Source: an uncultured Mucilaginibacter sp. (GTDB lineage Bacteria; Bacteroidota; Bacteroidia; Sphingobacteriales; Sphingobacteriaceae). Taken from it: 64,000 nt of DNA. Below are positions 9,998 through 18,747 of the stretch, piece after piece. Each line of letters starts with the position of its first letter. The stretch's first letter is position 1. The translations under genes and the position numbers were made by a program. The stretch covers positions 1 to 64,000 of the forward strand of contig CAITEP010000005.1 in the NCBI GenBank assembly GCA_903891475.1, read 5' to 3'. Below the pieces are notes generated by a model. The model ran no database searches. It saw nothing but the letters and a program-made list of their open reading frames with translations, and was not told the origin of the DNA.

Positions 9998-10708
9998 ATG
10001 AGAAATTTCTTTATTGCTACCATCCTATTTTTCTTTACCCTGCCCATATATGCCCAAGATGCCAAAGCAATCTGCATAAAAATAAATGAGTTAAACACGG
10101 CTATATTAAATGGTTTCATCAAAAAACAAGATGCAGCTACCCAGTTTAAAGGATTAATTGCTCAACTAGCTGCCGCTATGCCGGTTGATCACAATACCAC
10201 TTGGCTGTTCCCTTTGCAGGGATATAATTATAAAGCGATAGGTGGTACCAACGGCAATGGCTATTCCGACAAAGGCTATCATTTTCTGGATGGCAATAAA
10301 CATTTGGCCCACCCAGCGCACGATATTTTTATAAAAGATAAAAATCAAGATGGGTTGGACGACCATACCAACCAACCCGTTAATGTATTGGCTGTCAATA
10401 ATGGTATTGTCGTGGCCTGTACCAATGAATGGGACAATGCAAGTAGTTTACGAGGTGGCAGGTATATTTGGATATATCACCGTTCCTTAGGAATCATTAC
10501 CTATTACGCCCATAACCGAGAGATTTTTGTAAAACCCGGCGATGTGGTAAAGCAAGGCCAAAAAATTGCCGAGGTTGGTCGCACAGGGTACAATGCCTAT
10601 AAAAAACGTTCGCCAACACATTTGCATTTTTCGGCTTATAACTTGGTGGACGGTTTGCCGGTTCCTTTTAATCCTTATCAGCAATTAACCAAAGCCATTA
10701 CACAATGA
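9998..10708 (+). CDS. Secreted M23-family metallopeptidase
   Basis: A 236-aa protein with a signal peptide (MRNFFIATILFFFTLPIYAQ) and a LytM/M23 domain in the C-terminal half. Zinc ligands fit HPAHD (His...Asp) and the late HLHFS motif. M23 enzymes cut peptide bridges of peptidoglycan or act as regulatory factors. The N-terminal 60 residues form a short helical region. Its last four bases overlap the start of the DUF4846 gene (ATGA), so the two form an operon and probably act together in the periplasm. Confidence 0.87.
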   Translation: MRNFFIATILFFFTLPIYAQDAKAICIKINELNTAILNGFIKKQDAATQFKGLIAQLAAAMPVDHNTTWLFPLQGYNYKAIGGTNGNGYSDKGYHFLDGNKHLAHPAHDIFIKDKNQDGLDDHTNQPVNVLAVNNGIVVACTNEWDNASSLRGGRYIWIYHRSLGIITYYAHNREIFVKPGDVVKQGQKIAEVGRTGYNAYKKRSPTHLHFSAYNLVDGLPVPFNPYQQLTKAITQ

Positions 10709-11472
10709 AAGGGCTAGTTTTAACAGTTTCCTTGTTGCTGCTTGGTAATTTTACCAAAGTTGATACGGTTTTAACCAGGTTCACTTTGCCAGCTGGCTAT
10801 ACACGCCAAACGGTAGCGTCCGGTAGTTTTGCCGAATACCTGCAATCATTACCCCTAAAACCCATAGGCACCCCTACTAAAACCTATAATGGGGAGATAG
10901 CCGAAACCAATATTTTTACCGCCGCTGTAGTTGATTTAAGCGTGGGCAAGGTTGATTTACAACAATGTGCCGATGTGGTGATGCGTTTACGGGGCGAATA
11001 TTTGTACAGCAAAAAACAATACAACGATATTGCTTTCCATTTTGAAAGTGGCTTTAATTGCGATTATATCCATTATGCCGATGGCTACCGCTACAATACC
11101 AAAAGCGGCAAATGGGTACTAAAAGGAAAAAAAGATGATGGCTATGATAACTTTTTACGCTACATGAACCTTGTTTTTTCGTACGCCGGAACATTATCGC
11201 TCCAAAAAGAGTTAAAACCAATAAAAAACAGCGCCGACCTAAAAGCTGGTGATGTATTTATTCATGGTGGTTCGCCGGGGCATTGTTTTATTGTGATGGA
11301 TGTGATTGTAAACAAGCAAAACCAGAAGCAGTTTTTACTGGCGCAAAGCTATATGCCAGCACAAAATTTACAGGTGTTGCAATACAATGGCAACCCCTGG
11401 TTTACCTTCGAAAAAAAGACTGGCATTTGGTATGGCGAATTGATTGACCAAGCGTATTTGTGTAGGTTTTAA
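10705..11472 (+). CDS. DUF4846 domain protein
   Basis: A 255-aa protein with a short hydrophobic N-terminus (MKGLVLTVSLLLLGNF), probably an export signal. It resembles DUF4846 proteins: FTLPAGYTRQ near the start, LRGEYLYSKKQY and FHFESGFNCDY in the middle, and AGDVFIHGGSPGHCFIVMDV with a Cys/His pair near residue 190 that recalls an NlpC/P60-like or CHAP-like fold. Function is unknown. The 4-bp overlap with the M23 peptidase suggests a role in cell-wall turnover (inference). It converges with the serine hydrolase, whose stop is only 17 bp away. Confidence 0.78.
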   Translation: MKGLVLTVSLLLLGNFTKVDTVLTRFTLPAGYTRQTVASGSFAEYLQSLPLKPIGTPTKTYNGEIAETNIFTAAVVDLSVGKVDLQQCADVVMRLRGEYLYSKKQYNDIAFHFESGFNCDYIHYADGYRYNTKSGKWVLKGKKDDGYDNFLRYMNLVFSYAGTLSLQKELKPIKNSADLKAGDVFIHGGSPGHCFIVMDVIVNKQNQKQFLLAQSYMPAQNLQVLQYNGNPWFTFEKKTGIWYGELIDQAYLCRF

Positions 11473-11489
11473 TAAAGTAGACCAATCAA

Positions 11490-13070
11490 TTATTCCGTCT
11501 TTTTAAAATCCAAATCCTGAAAATCAAAGCTAAAATCGGTTAATGGTGATATGGCTTTTAATTTTAGTCCGGTTGGTTTTCCTTCTTCGTCTGTTACAAA
11601 AATAGCGAAGGCATCAGCTTCAAAACTACGGTAGTTCCACCTAATGGCATAAGTGTTTCCCTTGTAAGGGTATACCACTCCGGTTAATTTAGGCGACCTT
11701 TTGGCATTAATCAATAATTGTCCATCTTTCATCTTTATAACCACATCCCCAAACCAAACATCATGATAAGTGCCTAAAAATGGTGTATAGTCGGGTTTAA
11801 CTTTATCATGCTTTCTCAGTTCTACCTGCTTCCATACAGCCGCGGTTGTTTTATCGGCACCTTCCTCGCTGGCTTTTACCTGGTCGCTTAAAACTTTTAC
11901 CCAATCACGACCGGAAAGGCCTAAATAGCTGTCTTTTATCTGGTTGGTAACCGCGGTAAATGCCGCTCCCGACATTTGGTTGGTCAGTACAATAATGCCC
12001 AATTTAAGCTCTGGTAATAACGTAATCTCAGTAACCATGCCATCTATGCCGCCTGTATGGCTAACCTGTTTATAGCCTTTGGCATCGTTCAAAAACCAGC
12101 CTAATCCGTAGGCTGCAAAATGGGTATTGTAATATGATTTTGGCGCTACTGGCAAAATGGTTTGCGGCGACCACATTTGCCAATGTATATCTTCCGAAAA
12201 CAGTTGCTTGTTATCGCCATATTTACCGTTGTTCATTTGCATCATTATCCATTTACTCAATTCAGCCACACTCGAATAAATGCCACCCGCCGAATTGCCC
12301 GTAGTAGTTAAATATCTTGGAATCACCACAACTTTGCCATCTACTGGTGAATGAGCATCTACCACGTTGCTGTAATCTTTAATGCGTTGGTAGCTAGGCG
12401 AACTTTTTTCCATCCCCAAAACATTCATAATGCGCGTTTGTATAAAATCTTCCCAACTCATGCCCGATACCCTGGCTATCACCTCTCCGGCTACTTTATA
12501 TAGTTGGTTATCATAATCAAACTTGCTCCTAAAGCTCGATACTGGTTTAAAATATCTCAAATTATGAATCGCGTCTTTCAAGGTAAAATCAGTCGAATCC
12601 GGAAAATCCATCAAGTCGCCTGCTCCTAAACCTAAGCCACTTCTATGGGTTAGCAAATCCCTAATAGTAAATTCGGCGGTAACGTAGGGGTCGTATAATT
12701 TAAACTCGGGTATATAATCAGTTACCTTATCATCCAGCTTTAGTTTGCCTTCGTCCGCCAAAATACCAATGGCCGCCGCGGTAAAGGCTTTACTATTTGA
12801 GGCAATGCCAAACAAGGTGTTTTCATCTACCTTTTTCTTGGTGGCTAATGAGCTAACGCCATAGCCTTTTGCATACACTATTTTATCATCTTTTACTATC
12901 GCTAAAGCAATTCCGGGCACGTCAAAAGTCTTCAAAGTGCGCTCCACTAGCCGATCAATCGAGTCGGGTGTAAGTATTTGGGCTTGGCTGGCTTGCCCTG
13001 CAATTAAGGGTAAAATAAAAAGTAAGGCTTTTAAATGTTTGTTGAGCGGTTGGAGCTTGATTGACAGCAT
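11490..13070 (-). CDS. Serine hydrolase, beta-lactamase/class C PBP-like, with DUF3471
   Basis: A 526-aa exported protein. After a signal-like N-terminus ending LIAGQASQAQ comes a beta-lactamase-fold domain with SxxK in FGIASNSKAFTAA, YxN in FDYDNQLYK and the HTG box in SHTGGIDGM. The C-terminal about 110 residues match the DUF3471-type domain often attached to these enzymes. Relatives include esterases, D-aminopeptidases and DD-peptidases; the substrate is not predictable. It is divergently arranged with mraZ, whose control region occupies the 232-bp gap. Confidence 0.86.
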   Translation of the reverse strand: MLSIKLQPLNKHLKALLFILPLIAGQASQAQILTPDSIDRLVERTLKTFDVPGIALAIVKDDKIVYAKGYGVSSLATKKKVDENTLFGIASNSKAFTAAAIGILADEGKLKLDDKVTDYIPEFKLYDPYVTAEFTIRDLLTHRSGLGLGAGDLMDFPDSTDFTLKDAIHNLRYFKPVSSFRSKFDYDNQLYKVAGEVIARVSGMSWEDFIQTRIMNVLGMEKSSPSYQRIKDYSNVVDAHSPVDGKVVVIPRYLTTTGNSAGGIYSSVAELSKWIMMQMNNGKYGDNKQLFSEDIHWQMWSPQTILPVAPKSYYNTHFAAYGLGWFLNDAKGYKQVSHTGGIDGMVTEITLLPELKLGIIVLTNQMSGAAFTAVTNQIKDSYLGLSGRDWVKVLSDQVKASEEGADKTTAAVWKQVELRKHDKVKPDYTPFLGTYHDVWFGDVVIKMKDGQLLINAKRSPKLTGVVYPYKGNTYAIRWNYRSFEADAFAIFVTDEEGKPTGLKLKAISPLTDFSFDFQDLDFKKTE

Positions 13071-13235
13071 GGTATGGGTGTTTTGTTAAAAAATAAATAT
13101 AGCCATTTTTTTAAACAATGCAATTTTTTTAAGGATTACCGCAAAAATTATAGGCAGAAAATTTAGCCGATAAACAGCCAAAATACAGCCAAAGTGGAGA
13201 GAAAAGGTTTTTTTGTGTTGTTGAAAACTTTTTTG

Positions 13236-13260
13236 TGGGAAAAAGTGGTTATTGGTGGGA
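13236..13260 (+). promoter_or_regulatory. Candidate MraZ operator (TGGGN-type direct repeats)
   Basis: Three pentamers, TGGGA (13236-13240), TGGTT (13246-13250) and TGGGA (13256-13260), are spaced exactly 10 bp apart with 5-bp spacers. MraZ of E. coli binds TGGGN direct repeats separated by 5 bp in its own promoter region, so this is likely the operator for autoregulation of the dcw cluster. It ends 42 bp before the mraZ start codon. I found no clear TAnnTTTG element at the right distance. Confidence 0.7.
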
Positions 13261-13302
13261 AAAGTATTTACTTTTACATGTAAATATTGCCGTAGTGTAA
13301 GT

Positions 13303-13767
13303 ATGTCTCATTTTTTAGGTGAATTTGATTGTAAACTCGATGCCAAAGGCCGCATGATGGTGCCTGCAGGTCTCAAAAAGCAGCTCCCCGGAGCTGAAAC
13401 TGAGGGGCTTGTAATCAACCGTGGCTTTGAGAAGCATTTGGTTATTTACACCAGAAAGGAATGGGATAAAATTGTAGACGACTTGAATAAACTAAACCAG
13501 TATGAAAAGAAAACTAGGGAGTTTATCAGGTATTTTACCAGAGGCGCATCGGAGTTGAGTTTGGATTCGGCCAACCGGGTGCTATTGCCTAAACAACTAT
13601 TGGAATATGCGGGTATAGGTGCCGATGTCATCTTATCCTGCCAGTTTAACAAGATTGAGGTTTGGGCAAAAGACGCGTACGACCAGGCATTGGATAACGA
13701 GCCCGAAAACTTTGCCAACCTGGCCGAGGAAGTGATGGGGAAATTAGGAAAGGCCAACAATGAGTAG
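13303..13767 (+). CDS. mraZ: Transcriptional regulator MraZ
   Basis: A 154-aa protein made of two AbrB-like MraZ repeats, each with a DxxxR signature: LGEFDCKLDAKGRMMVPAGLKKQL and ELSLDSANRVLLPKQLLEYAGI. It is a DNA-binding regulator and the first gene of the dcw cluster. An in-frame GTG at 13252 would add 17 residues but lies inside the candidate MraZ operator, so ATG 13303, which starts the conserved MSHFLGEFD, is preferred. Its end overlaps rsmH by 8 bp. Confidence 0.95.
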   Translation: MSHFLGEFDCKLDAKGRMMVPAGLKKQLPGAETEGLVINRGFEKHLVIYTRKEWDKIVDDLNKLNQYEKKTREFIRYFTRGASELSLDSANRVLLPKQLLEYAGIGADVILSCQFNKIEVWAKDAYDQALDNEPENFANLAEEVMGKLGKANNE

Positions 13768-14662
13768 CTACCATACACCCGTAATGTTTGAGGAGTGTAT
13801 GGAGGGTTTAAACATTAACCCAAGTGGTACTTATGTGGATGTAACCTTTGGTGGCGGCGGGCATTCGGCGGGGATTTTAAAACGATTAGGCAAAAACGGG
13901 AGGCTGTTCGCATTCGACCAAGATGCTGATGCCCGACAAAATTTGATTGATGATGAGCGTTTTACCTTCATCGACCAAAATTTTAGGTTTTTGAAAAATT
14001 TTTGTCGCCTGCACGGGGCAATCCCGGTTGATGGCATACTGGCCGATTTGGGGGTATCATCCTACCAGTTCGACCAAGCAGATAGAGGCTTTTCCATCCG
14101 TTTTGATGCCGAATTGGATATGCGGATGGATCAACAGGCAACATTGACGGCAAAAGAGGTGCTAAACAATTATACTGAGGCTGATTTACACCGGATTTTT
14201 GGTGTTTATGGCGAAATACAAAACGCGAAATCATTAGCCAATACCATTGTAGCGGCACGATTAAACACGCCAATTGTCACGGTGGCCGATTTGAAGCAGG
14301 CCATTGCCAACCGTATCCCGAAAGGGAAAGAAAATAAATACCTGGCGCAAGTGTTTCAGGCATTGCGCATAGAGGTGAACCAAGAGTTGGAAGCTTTGAA
14401 AGAGTTTCTGACCCAAACCGAAACGGTGTTGGCAAAGGGGGGCAGATTGGTAGTGATGTCATACCATTCGTTGGAGGATAGGTTGGTAAAGAATTATATA
14501 GCTAAGGGGAAGTTTAGCGGCGAGTTGGAAAAGGATGTGTATGGTAACGATAGTAGGCCTTTTGAGGCGGTGAGTCGCGGAGCCATTACAGCAAGCGATG
14601 AAGAAATCGCGATAAATAACAGGGCACGTAGTGCCAAATTAAGAATAGCGGTAAAAAAATGA
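13760..14662 (+). CDS. rsmH: 16S rRNA (cytosine-1402-N4)-methyltransferase
   Basis: A 300-aa SAM-dependent methyltransferase (RsmH/MraW) that N4-methylates C1402 of 16S rRNA. It starts YHTPVMFEECMEGL as expected. The SAM site is VDVTFGGGGHS, DQDADA lies further on, and the family blocks GILADLGVSSYQFD, RGFSIRFDAELDMRMD and YHSLEDRLVKNY are all present. Length is normal. It overlaps mraZ by 8 bp and ftsL by 4 bp (ATGA), showing translational coupling. Confidence 0.96.
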   Translation: MSSYHTPVMFEECMEGLNINPSGTYVDVTFGGGGHSAGILKRLGKNGRLFAFDQDADARQNLIDDERFTFIDQNFRFLKNFCRLHGAIPVDGILADLGVSSYQFDQADRGFSIRFDAELDMRMDQQATLTAKEVLNNYTEADLHRIFGVYGEIQNAKSLANTIVAARLNTPIVTVADLKQAIANRIPKGKENKYLAQVFQALRIEVNQELEALKEFLTQTETVLAKGGRLVVMSYHSLEDRLVKNYIAKGKFSGELEKDVYGNDSRPFEAVSRGAITASDEEIAINNRARSAKLRIAVKK

Positions 14663-15063
14663 AAAACAGACTGCGTAATCTTACTGAGGAAGAAACCGAA
14701 CAAATAAAGGAACAGGAACCTTTAAAGGATGCCTCTGAGAATTTGTTTACCCAATTTTTTTCGAAAGGTATCATTACTGCCGAAACTGCTACCGGGGCTT
14801 TGCCATTCATTTTGTTTTTGGCCTTTTTAGGTATGTTATACATTGCTAACAGGAATTATGCCGAAAAAAATATCCGCGATATTGAAAAAATAAATAAGGA
14901 AGTTAAGGAATTAAGCTACGATTATAAAACCACTAAGGCCGAACTGGCTTATCGTAGTACATTAACCCAGGTAGCTATCAAGGCCGATACGCTGGGAATA
15001 AAAGAATCATTAACGCCACCCGAAAAAATTACCGTTGAGGAGGATGGTCGGCATGACCATTAG
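14659..15063 (+). CDS. ftsL: FtsL-like cell division protein (Bacteroidota type)
   Basis: A 134-aa bitopic membrane protein. A charged N-terminal tail (about 1-40) precedes one transmembrane helix (about 45-63, ALPFILFLAFLGMLYIA). A coiled-coil-like stretch (IEKINKEVKELSYDYKTTKAEL) and a short periplasmic tail follow. This is the layout of the divergent Bacteroidota FtsL, which partners with FtsQ/FtsB-like proteins and activates FtsWI. Identification rests mainly on position between rsmH and ftsI and on topology. Confidence 0.85.
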   Translation: MKNRLRNLTEEETEQIKEQEPLKDASENLFTQFFSKGIITAETATGALPFILFLAFLGMLYIANRNYAEKNIRDIEKINKEVKELSYDYKTTKAELAYRSTLTQVAIKADTLGIKESLTPPEKITVEEDGRHDH

Positions 15064-17155
15064 AACCAAAATATTAATAAGGGTTTACCTTGCTTTTGGG
15101 TTGATTTTGCTTTTTGCGGCAACAGTAATTGTGCAGTTATATCGAATTCAGTTTGTGCAAGGTAAAAAGTGGAAAGCGCTATCTTCCAGTTTATTAACCC
15201 AATATAAAACAGTAGAGGCAGCAAGGGGGAATATTTTTTCGTCAGATATGAGCCTATTGGCTACCTCTGTACCCGAATACGAGTTGCACATGGATATGCT
15301 GGCAGGTGGCATTGCCGATGACAGGGTTTTCGACCAAAAGGTGGATTCATTAGCAACGGAGCTATCCAATTTATTTGGTGATAAATCAGCTCGTGAATAC
15401 GAGCGTAAATTGCGAGATGCTAGGAAAGCAGGCGACCGCTATGAACTCATTCGCCGTAAGGTAAGCTTTCAACAACTAAAAAAAGTGCGCGAATTCCCGA
15501 TTTTCAATTTGGGTAAAATTAAGGGCGGACTTATTGTGGTAGAGCAAAACAGGCGCATATTGCCTTTCCATACGCTGGCAGCTCGTACTATAGGTTATAA
15601 AAACGAAAATGTTAAAAATGCGGTTGGTTTAGAAGGAGCCTATGCTGGTTATATAAATGGCGAAAGTGGTAAGCGCCTGATGCAACGCATTGCTGGCGGT
15701 GCCTGGATGCCTGTAAATAATGGAGAAGAAGAAATAGAAGCTAAGGATGGTGCCGATATCATTTCTACCATCGATGTAAATTATCAGGATGTTGCTGAGG
15801 ACGCGCTAAAAAAGCAATTGATTAAAACCCAAGCCGACCATGGTTGTGTGGTGTTAATGGAAGTGGCAACTGGCGAAATCAAGGCCATATCAAACTTTAC
15901 AAAAACAAAAAGTGGCGAATACCGCGAGGTATATAACTATGCCATTAGCGAGGCTGCCGAACCGGGTTCGACCTTTAAGTTGGCGACTTATATGACGGCT
16001 TTTGAGCATAATAAAATTGATACCAATACCATGGTGGATGCCAATAAGGGTAAATATAAAATCCCCAATGGGCCAGATATTACCGATGCTGAACTGGGTA
16101 GAGGAGTAATGACTGCTAAGCAGGCATTTGAAGAATCATCAAACGTGGCGGCGGCTAGGTTTATTTATGATAATTACATCAATACCCCATCGCAATTTAT
16201 TGACCAGATATATAGCTATCATTTAAATGAGAAACTAGGTTTGCAAATTCAAGGTGAAGGTACCCCGGTTATAAAAACACCTAAAAGCAGAACCTGGAAC
16301 AAATATTACACCCTACCCGAAATGGCTTATGGCTACGAAATAAAAATGACCCCACTGCAAATGCTGGCATTTTACAACTCAGTAGCAAATGATGGTAAAA
16401 TGATAGCTCCCATTTTTGTGAAGGAAATAAGAAGGCTGGGCAATACCATTGAGCAATTTAAGGCGCGAACCATTAGTGATAAAATATGTTCGGCAACTAC
16501 ACTCAAAAAAGTGAAAAGCCTATTAGAAGGTGTAGTAACAGAAGGAACTGGTAAAAACATTATCAAAAACTCGTTGTATACTGTGGCTGGTAAAACAGGT
16601 ACCGCACAAATTGCTAATCGCGATTCGGGTTATGGTGCCAAAAAAACATACCAAGCTTCTTTTTGTGGATATTTTCCGGCAAATCATCCAAAATACGCCA
16701 TGATTGTGGTAATAAACCACCCGACGGTTGGGTCGTACCTGGCGGCTTTGGTAGCTGGTCCGGTATTTAGGGAAATTGCCGATCGTGTTTATTCGAGCGA
16801 TATGGATATCAACCAAACCAAACCCTTAATGTATGTAAATAATGTAAAAGCGCCGCTAGTTAAACGGGGTAATTGGCAGGCCATCAATACGGTAAGTAAT
16901 AAATTGGGTGTAAAGGTTGGCACCCCATCAAATAAGGAAATGGAAGTTGAACCAGACTCAGTAATAAACAATGCTGATGGTGTTAAACCAAAAAAACTAA
17001 AAGTGCCTACTGTAAAAGGTATGGGCTTGAGTGATGCGTTATATGTTTTGGGCAATGCTGGCTATAAGGTAGAGGCGCATGGCAGTGGTACTGTTTTCCG
17101 TCAAATGGTTAATAATGAGCATGTAGGCTCGAAAGTAATAATTGAATTGCAATGA
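15053..17155 (+). CDS. ftsI: Penicillin-binding protein FtsI (PBP3-like) with PASTA domain
   Basis: A 700-aa division transpeptidase that crosslinks septal peptidoglycan. It has one N-terminal membrane helix, a PBP dimerisation domain (about 50-230) and a transpeptidase domain with Ser306-x-x-Lys309 (GSTFK), Ser362-x-Asn364 (SSN) and Lys514-Thr-Gly (KTGTAQ). One PASTA-like unit (KVPTVKGMGLSDALYVL) closes the C-terminus. Starts TTG 15035, ATG 15044 and ATG 15053 are possible. ATG 15053 has AGGAGG at 15038-15043, a rare Shine-Dalgarno for this phylum, at normal spacing, while ATG 15044 directly abuts it. The gene overlaps ftsL by 11 bp. Confidence 0.95.
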   Translation: MTIRTKILIRVYLAFGLILLFAATVIVQLYRIQFVQGKKWKALSSSLLTQYKTVEAARGNIFSSDMSLLATSVPEYELHMDMLAGGIADDRVFDQKVDSLATELSNLFGDKSAREYERKLRDARKAGDRYELIRRKVSFQQLKKVREFPIFNLGKIKGGLIVVEQNRRILPFHTLAARTIGYKNENVKNAVGLEGAYAGYINGESGKRLMQRIAGGAWMPVNNGEEEIEAKDGADIISTIDVNYQDVAEDALKKQLIKTQADHGCVVLMEVATGEIKAISNFTKTKSGEYREVYNYAISEAAEPGSTFKLATYMTAFEHNKIDTNTMVDANKGKYKIPNGPDITDAELGRGVMTAKQAFEESSNVAAARFIYDNYINTPSQFIDQIYSYHLNEKLGLQIQGEGTPVIKTPKSRTWNKYYTLPEMAYGYEIKMTPLQMLAFYNSVANDGKMIAPIFVKEIRRLGNTIEQFKARTISDKICSATTLKKVKSLLEGVVTEGTGKNIIKNSLYTVAGKTGTAQIANRDSGYGAKKTYQASFCGYFPANHPKYAMIVVINHPTVGSYLAALVAGPVFREIADRVYSSDMDINQTKPLMYVNNVKAPLVKRGNWQAINTVSNKLGVKVGTPSNKEMEVEPDSVINNADGVKPKKLKVPTVKGMGLSDALYVLGNAGYKVEAHGSGTVFRQMVNNEHVGSKVIIELQ

Positions 17156-18612
17156 GGTATTTAAGTGAAATAATAGAAGGGCTTGCATTTACCGAATTGC
17201 AAGGAAGTGCCGATGTAGAAATTACAGCGGTAGTTTTTGATTCAAGGAAGGTAATTCCTGGTTGCTTATTTGTTGCTATCAGAGGGACACAATCTGATGG
17301 GCACGATTATATATTACAAGCCATTGAGAAAGGCGCTATCGCGGTTATTTGCGAAACCTTGCCCGAACGTGTTACAGGTGAAGTTGACTTTTTAATGGTA
17401 GCCGATGCTACCATTGCATTGGGTATTGTAGCCGCTAATTTTTACGATAATCCTTCCACCCGCTTAAAACTGGTTGGGGTAACAGGTACCAACGGCAAAA
17501 CAACCATCGCCACCTTGCTTTATAAGCTTTTTAGGGAAATGGGTTATAAAGTAGGGTTACTATCAACTGTCGAAAATAAGGTGAACGACCGTGTAGTACA
17601 AGCCACACACACCACGCCCGACCCTGTTGAGTTAAACGCGCTATTGTTTGATATGGTGCTGGAAGGTTGCGATTACTGCTTTATGGAAGTAAGCTCACAT
17701 GCCATCGCGCAGCACCGCATAGCTGGTTTGGTTTTTTCGGGTGGAATATTTTCGAACATTACGCACGACCATTTAGATTATCATAAAACATTCGATAACT
17801 ATTTAAAAGCTAAAAAGGCATTTTTTGATGGCTTGCCGCCAAGTGCTTTCGCCCTTACTAATAGTGATGATAAAAACGGCAACGTGATGTTGCAAAATAC
17901 CAAGGCGCATAAAAAATCATACGGTTTAAAAAGCATGGCCGATTATAAGGCCCGTATTTTGGAAAACCAGTTTGAAGGCTTGCTTTTGCAGATTGATGGC
18001 GAAGAAGTTTGGTTTAAAATGGTGGGTACCTTTAATGCCTATAACCTATTGGCAGTTTATGCCACTGCCATGCTATTAGAGCAGGATAAGGCCAATATTT
18101 TAACCACCCTCAGCAAACTAACTGGTGCGCGTGGCAGGTTCGAATATATTGTTTCGCCTAATAAAATTGTAGGTATTGTGGATTATGCACACTCGCCCGA
18201 TGCGGTTCAAAATATTTTGAGCACCATACATGATATCCGCAAGGGCAACGAAAAAGTAATTACTGTTTTGGGTTGCGGTGGCGATCGGGATAAAACCAAA
18301 CGACCAATCATGGCAAAAACCGCCTGTGAATGGAGTGATAAGGTGATACTTACTTCTGATAATCCCAGGTCGGAAGACCCGAATCAAATCATCAAGGATA
18401 TGGAGGCAGGTGTGGACCAAGCATTTAAACGCCATACCATCAGCATAGTTGACAGGCATGAGGCCATCAAAACAGCTTGCATGTTGGCAGCACCCGGCGA
18501 TATTGTTTTGATAGCAGGCAAAGGGCATGAGAAATATCAGGAAACCAAGGGAGTAAGAGCCCATTTTGACGATATGGAAGAACTGCTTGAACAATTCAAG
18601 CAAATGGTTTAA
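17152..18612 (+). CDS. murE: UDP-MurNAc-tripeptide synthetase MurE
   Basis: A 486-aa Mur ligase that adds the third residue of the stem peptide. It has the three-domain plan: an N-terminal UDP-binding domain (VVFDSRKVIPGCLFVAI), the central ATPase with TGTNGKTT and the C-terminal domain. The tetrapeptide Asp403-Asn-Pro-Arg406 (DNPR) is the signature of meso-diaminopimelate-adding MurE, so the peptidoglycan is probably A1gamma-type. It overlaps ftsI by 4 bp (ATGA). Confidence 0.96.
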   Translation: MRYLSEIIEGLAFTELQGSADVEITAVVFDSRKVIPGCLFVAIRGTQSDGHDYILQAIEKGAIAVICETLPERVTGEVDFLMVADATIALGIVAANFYDNPSTRLKLVGVTGTNGKTTIATLLYKLFREMGYKVGLLSTVENKVNDRVVQATHTTPDPVELNALLFDMVLEGCDYCFMEVSSHAIAQHRIAGLVFSGGIFSNITHDHLDYHKTFDNYLKAKKAFFDGLPPSAFALTNSDDKNGNVMLQNTKAHKKSYGLKSMADYKARILENQFEGLLLQIDGEEVWFKMVGTFNAYNLLAVYATAMLLEQDKANILTTLSKLTGARGRFEYIVSPNKIVGIVDYAHSPDAVQNILSTIHDIRKGNEKVITVLGCGGDRDKTKRPIMAKTACEWSDKVILTSDNPRSEDPNQIIKDMEAGVDQAFKRHTISIVDRHEAIKTACMLAAPGDIVLIAGKGHEKYQETKGVRAHFDDMEELLEQFKQMV

Positions 18613-18747
18613 AAATTACAAGCTATTTGGATGATGAATTCAAATAGCAAGATGATAAGAGATTAAGTGAAAATGAAACGAGTACAAATAAAAAAATAAA
18701 AACCAGCACAAAAGCCACAAGGCAATTGGTGCCCAATAAAAAAGGAC

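Noticed and set aside
13252-13302. Longer GTG start of mraZ
   Set aside because: It falls within the TGGGN operator repeats and adds residues not found in MraZ proteins.
18118-18603. 161-codon minus-strand open frame within murE
   Set aside because: It is a mirror of the conserved murE C-terminal domain and shows no independent protein signature.
18613-18747. Short open frames (11 and 8 codons) between murE and mraY
   Set aside because: They are too short and lack any membrane or leader-peptide pattern, and the stretch looks like an ordinary AT-rich spacer.
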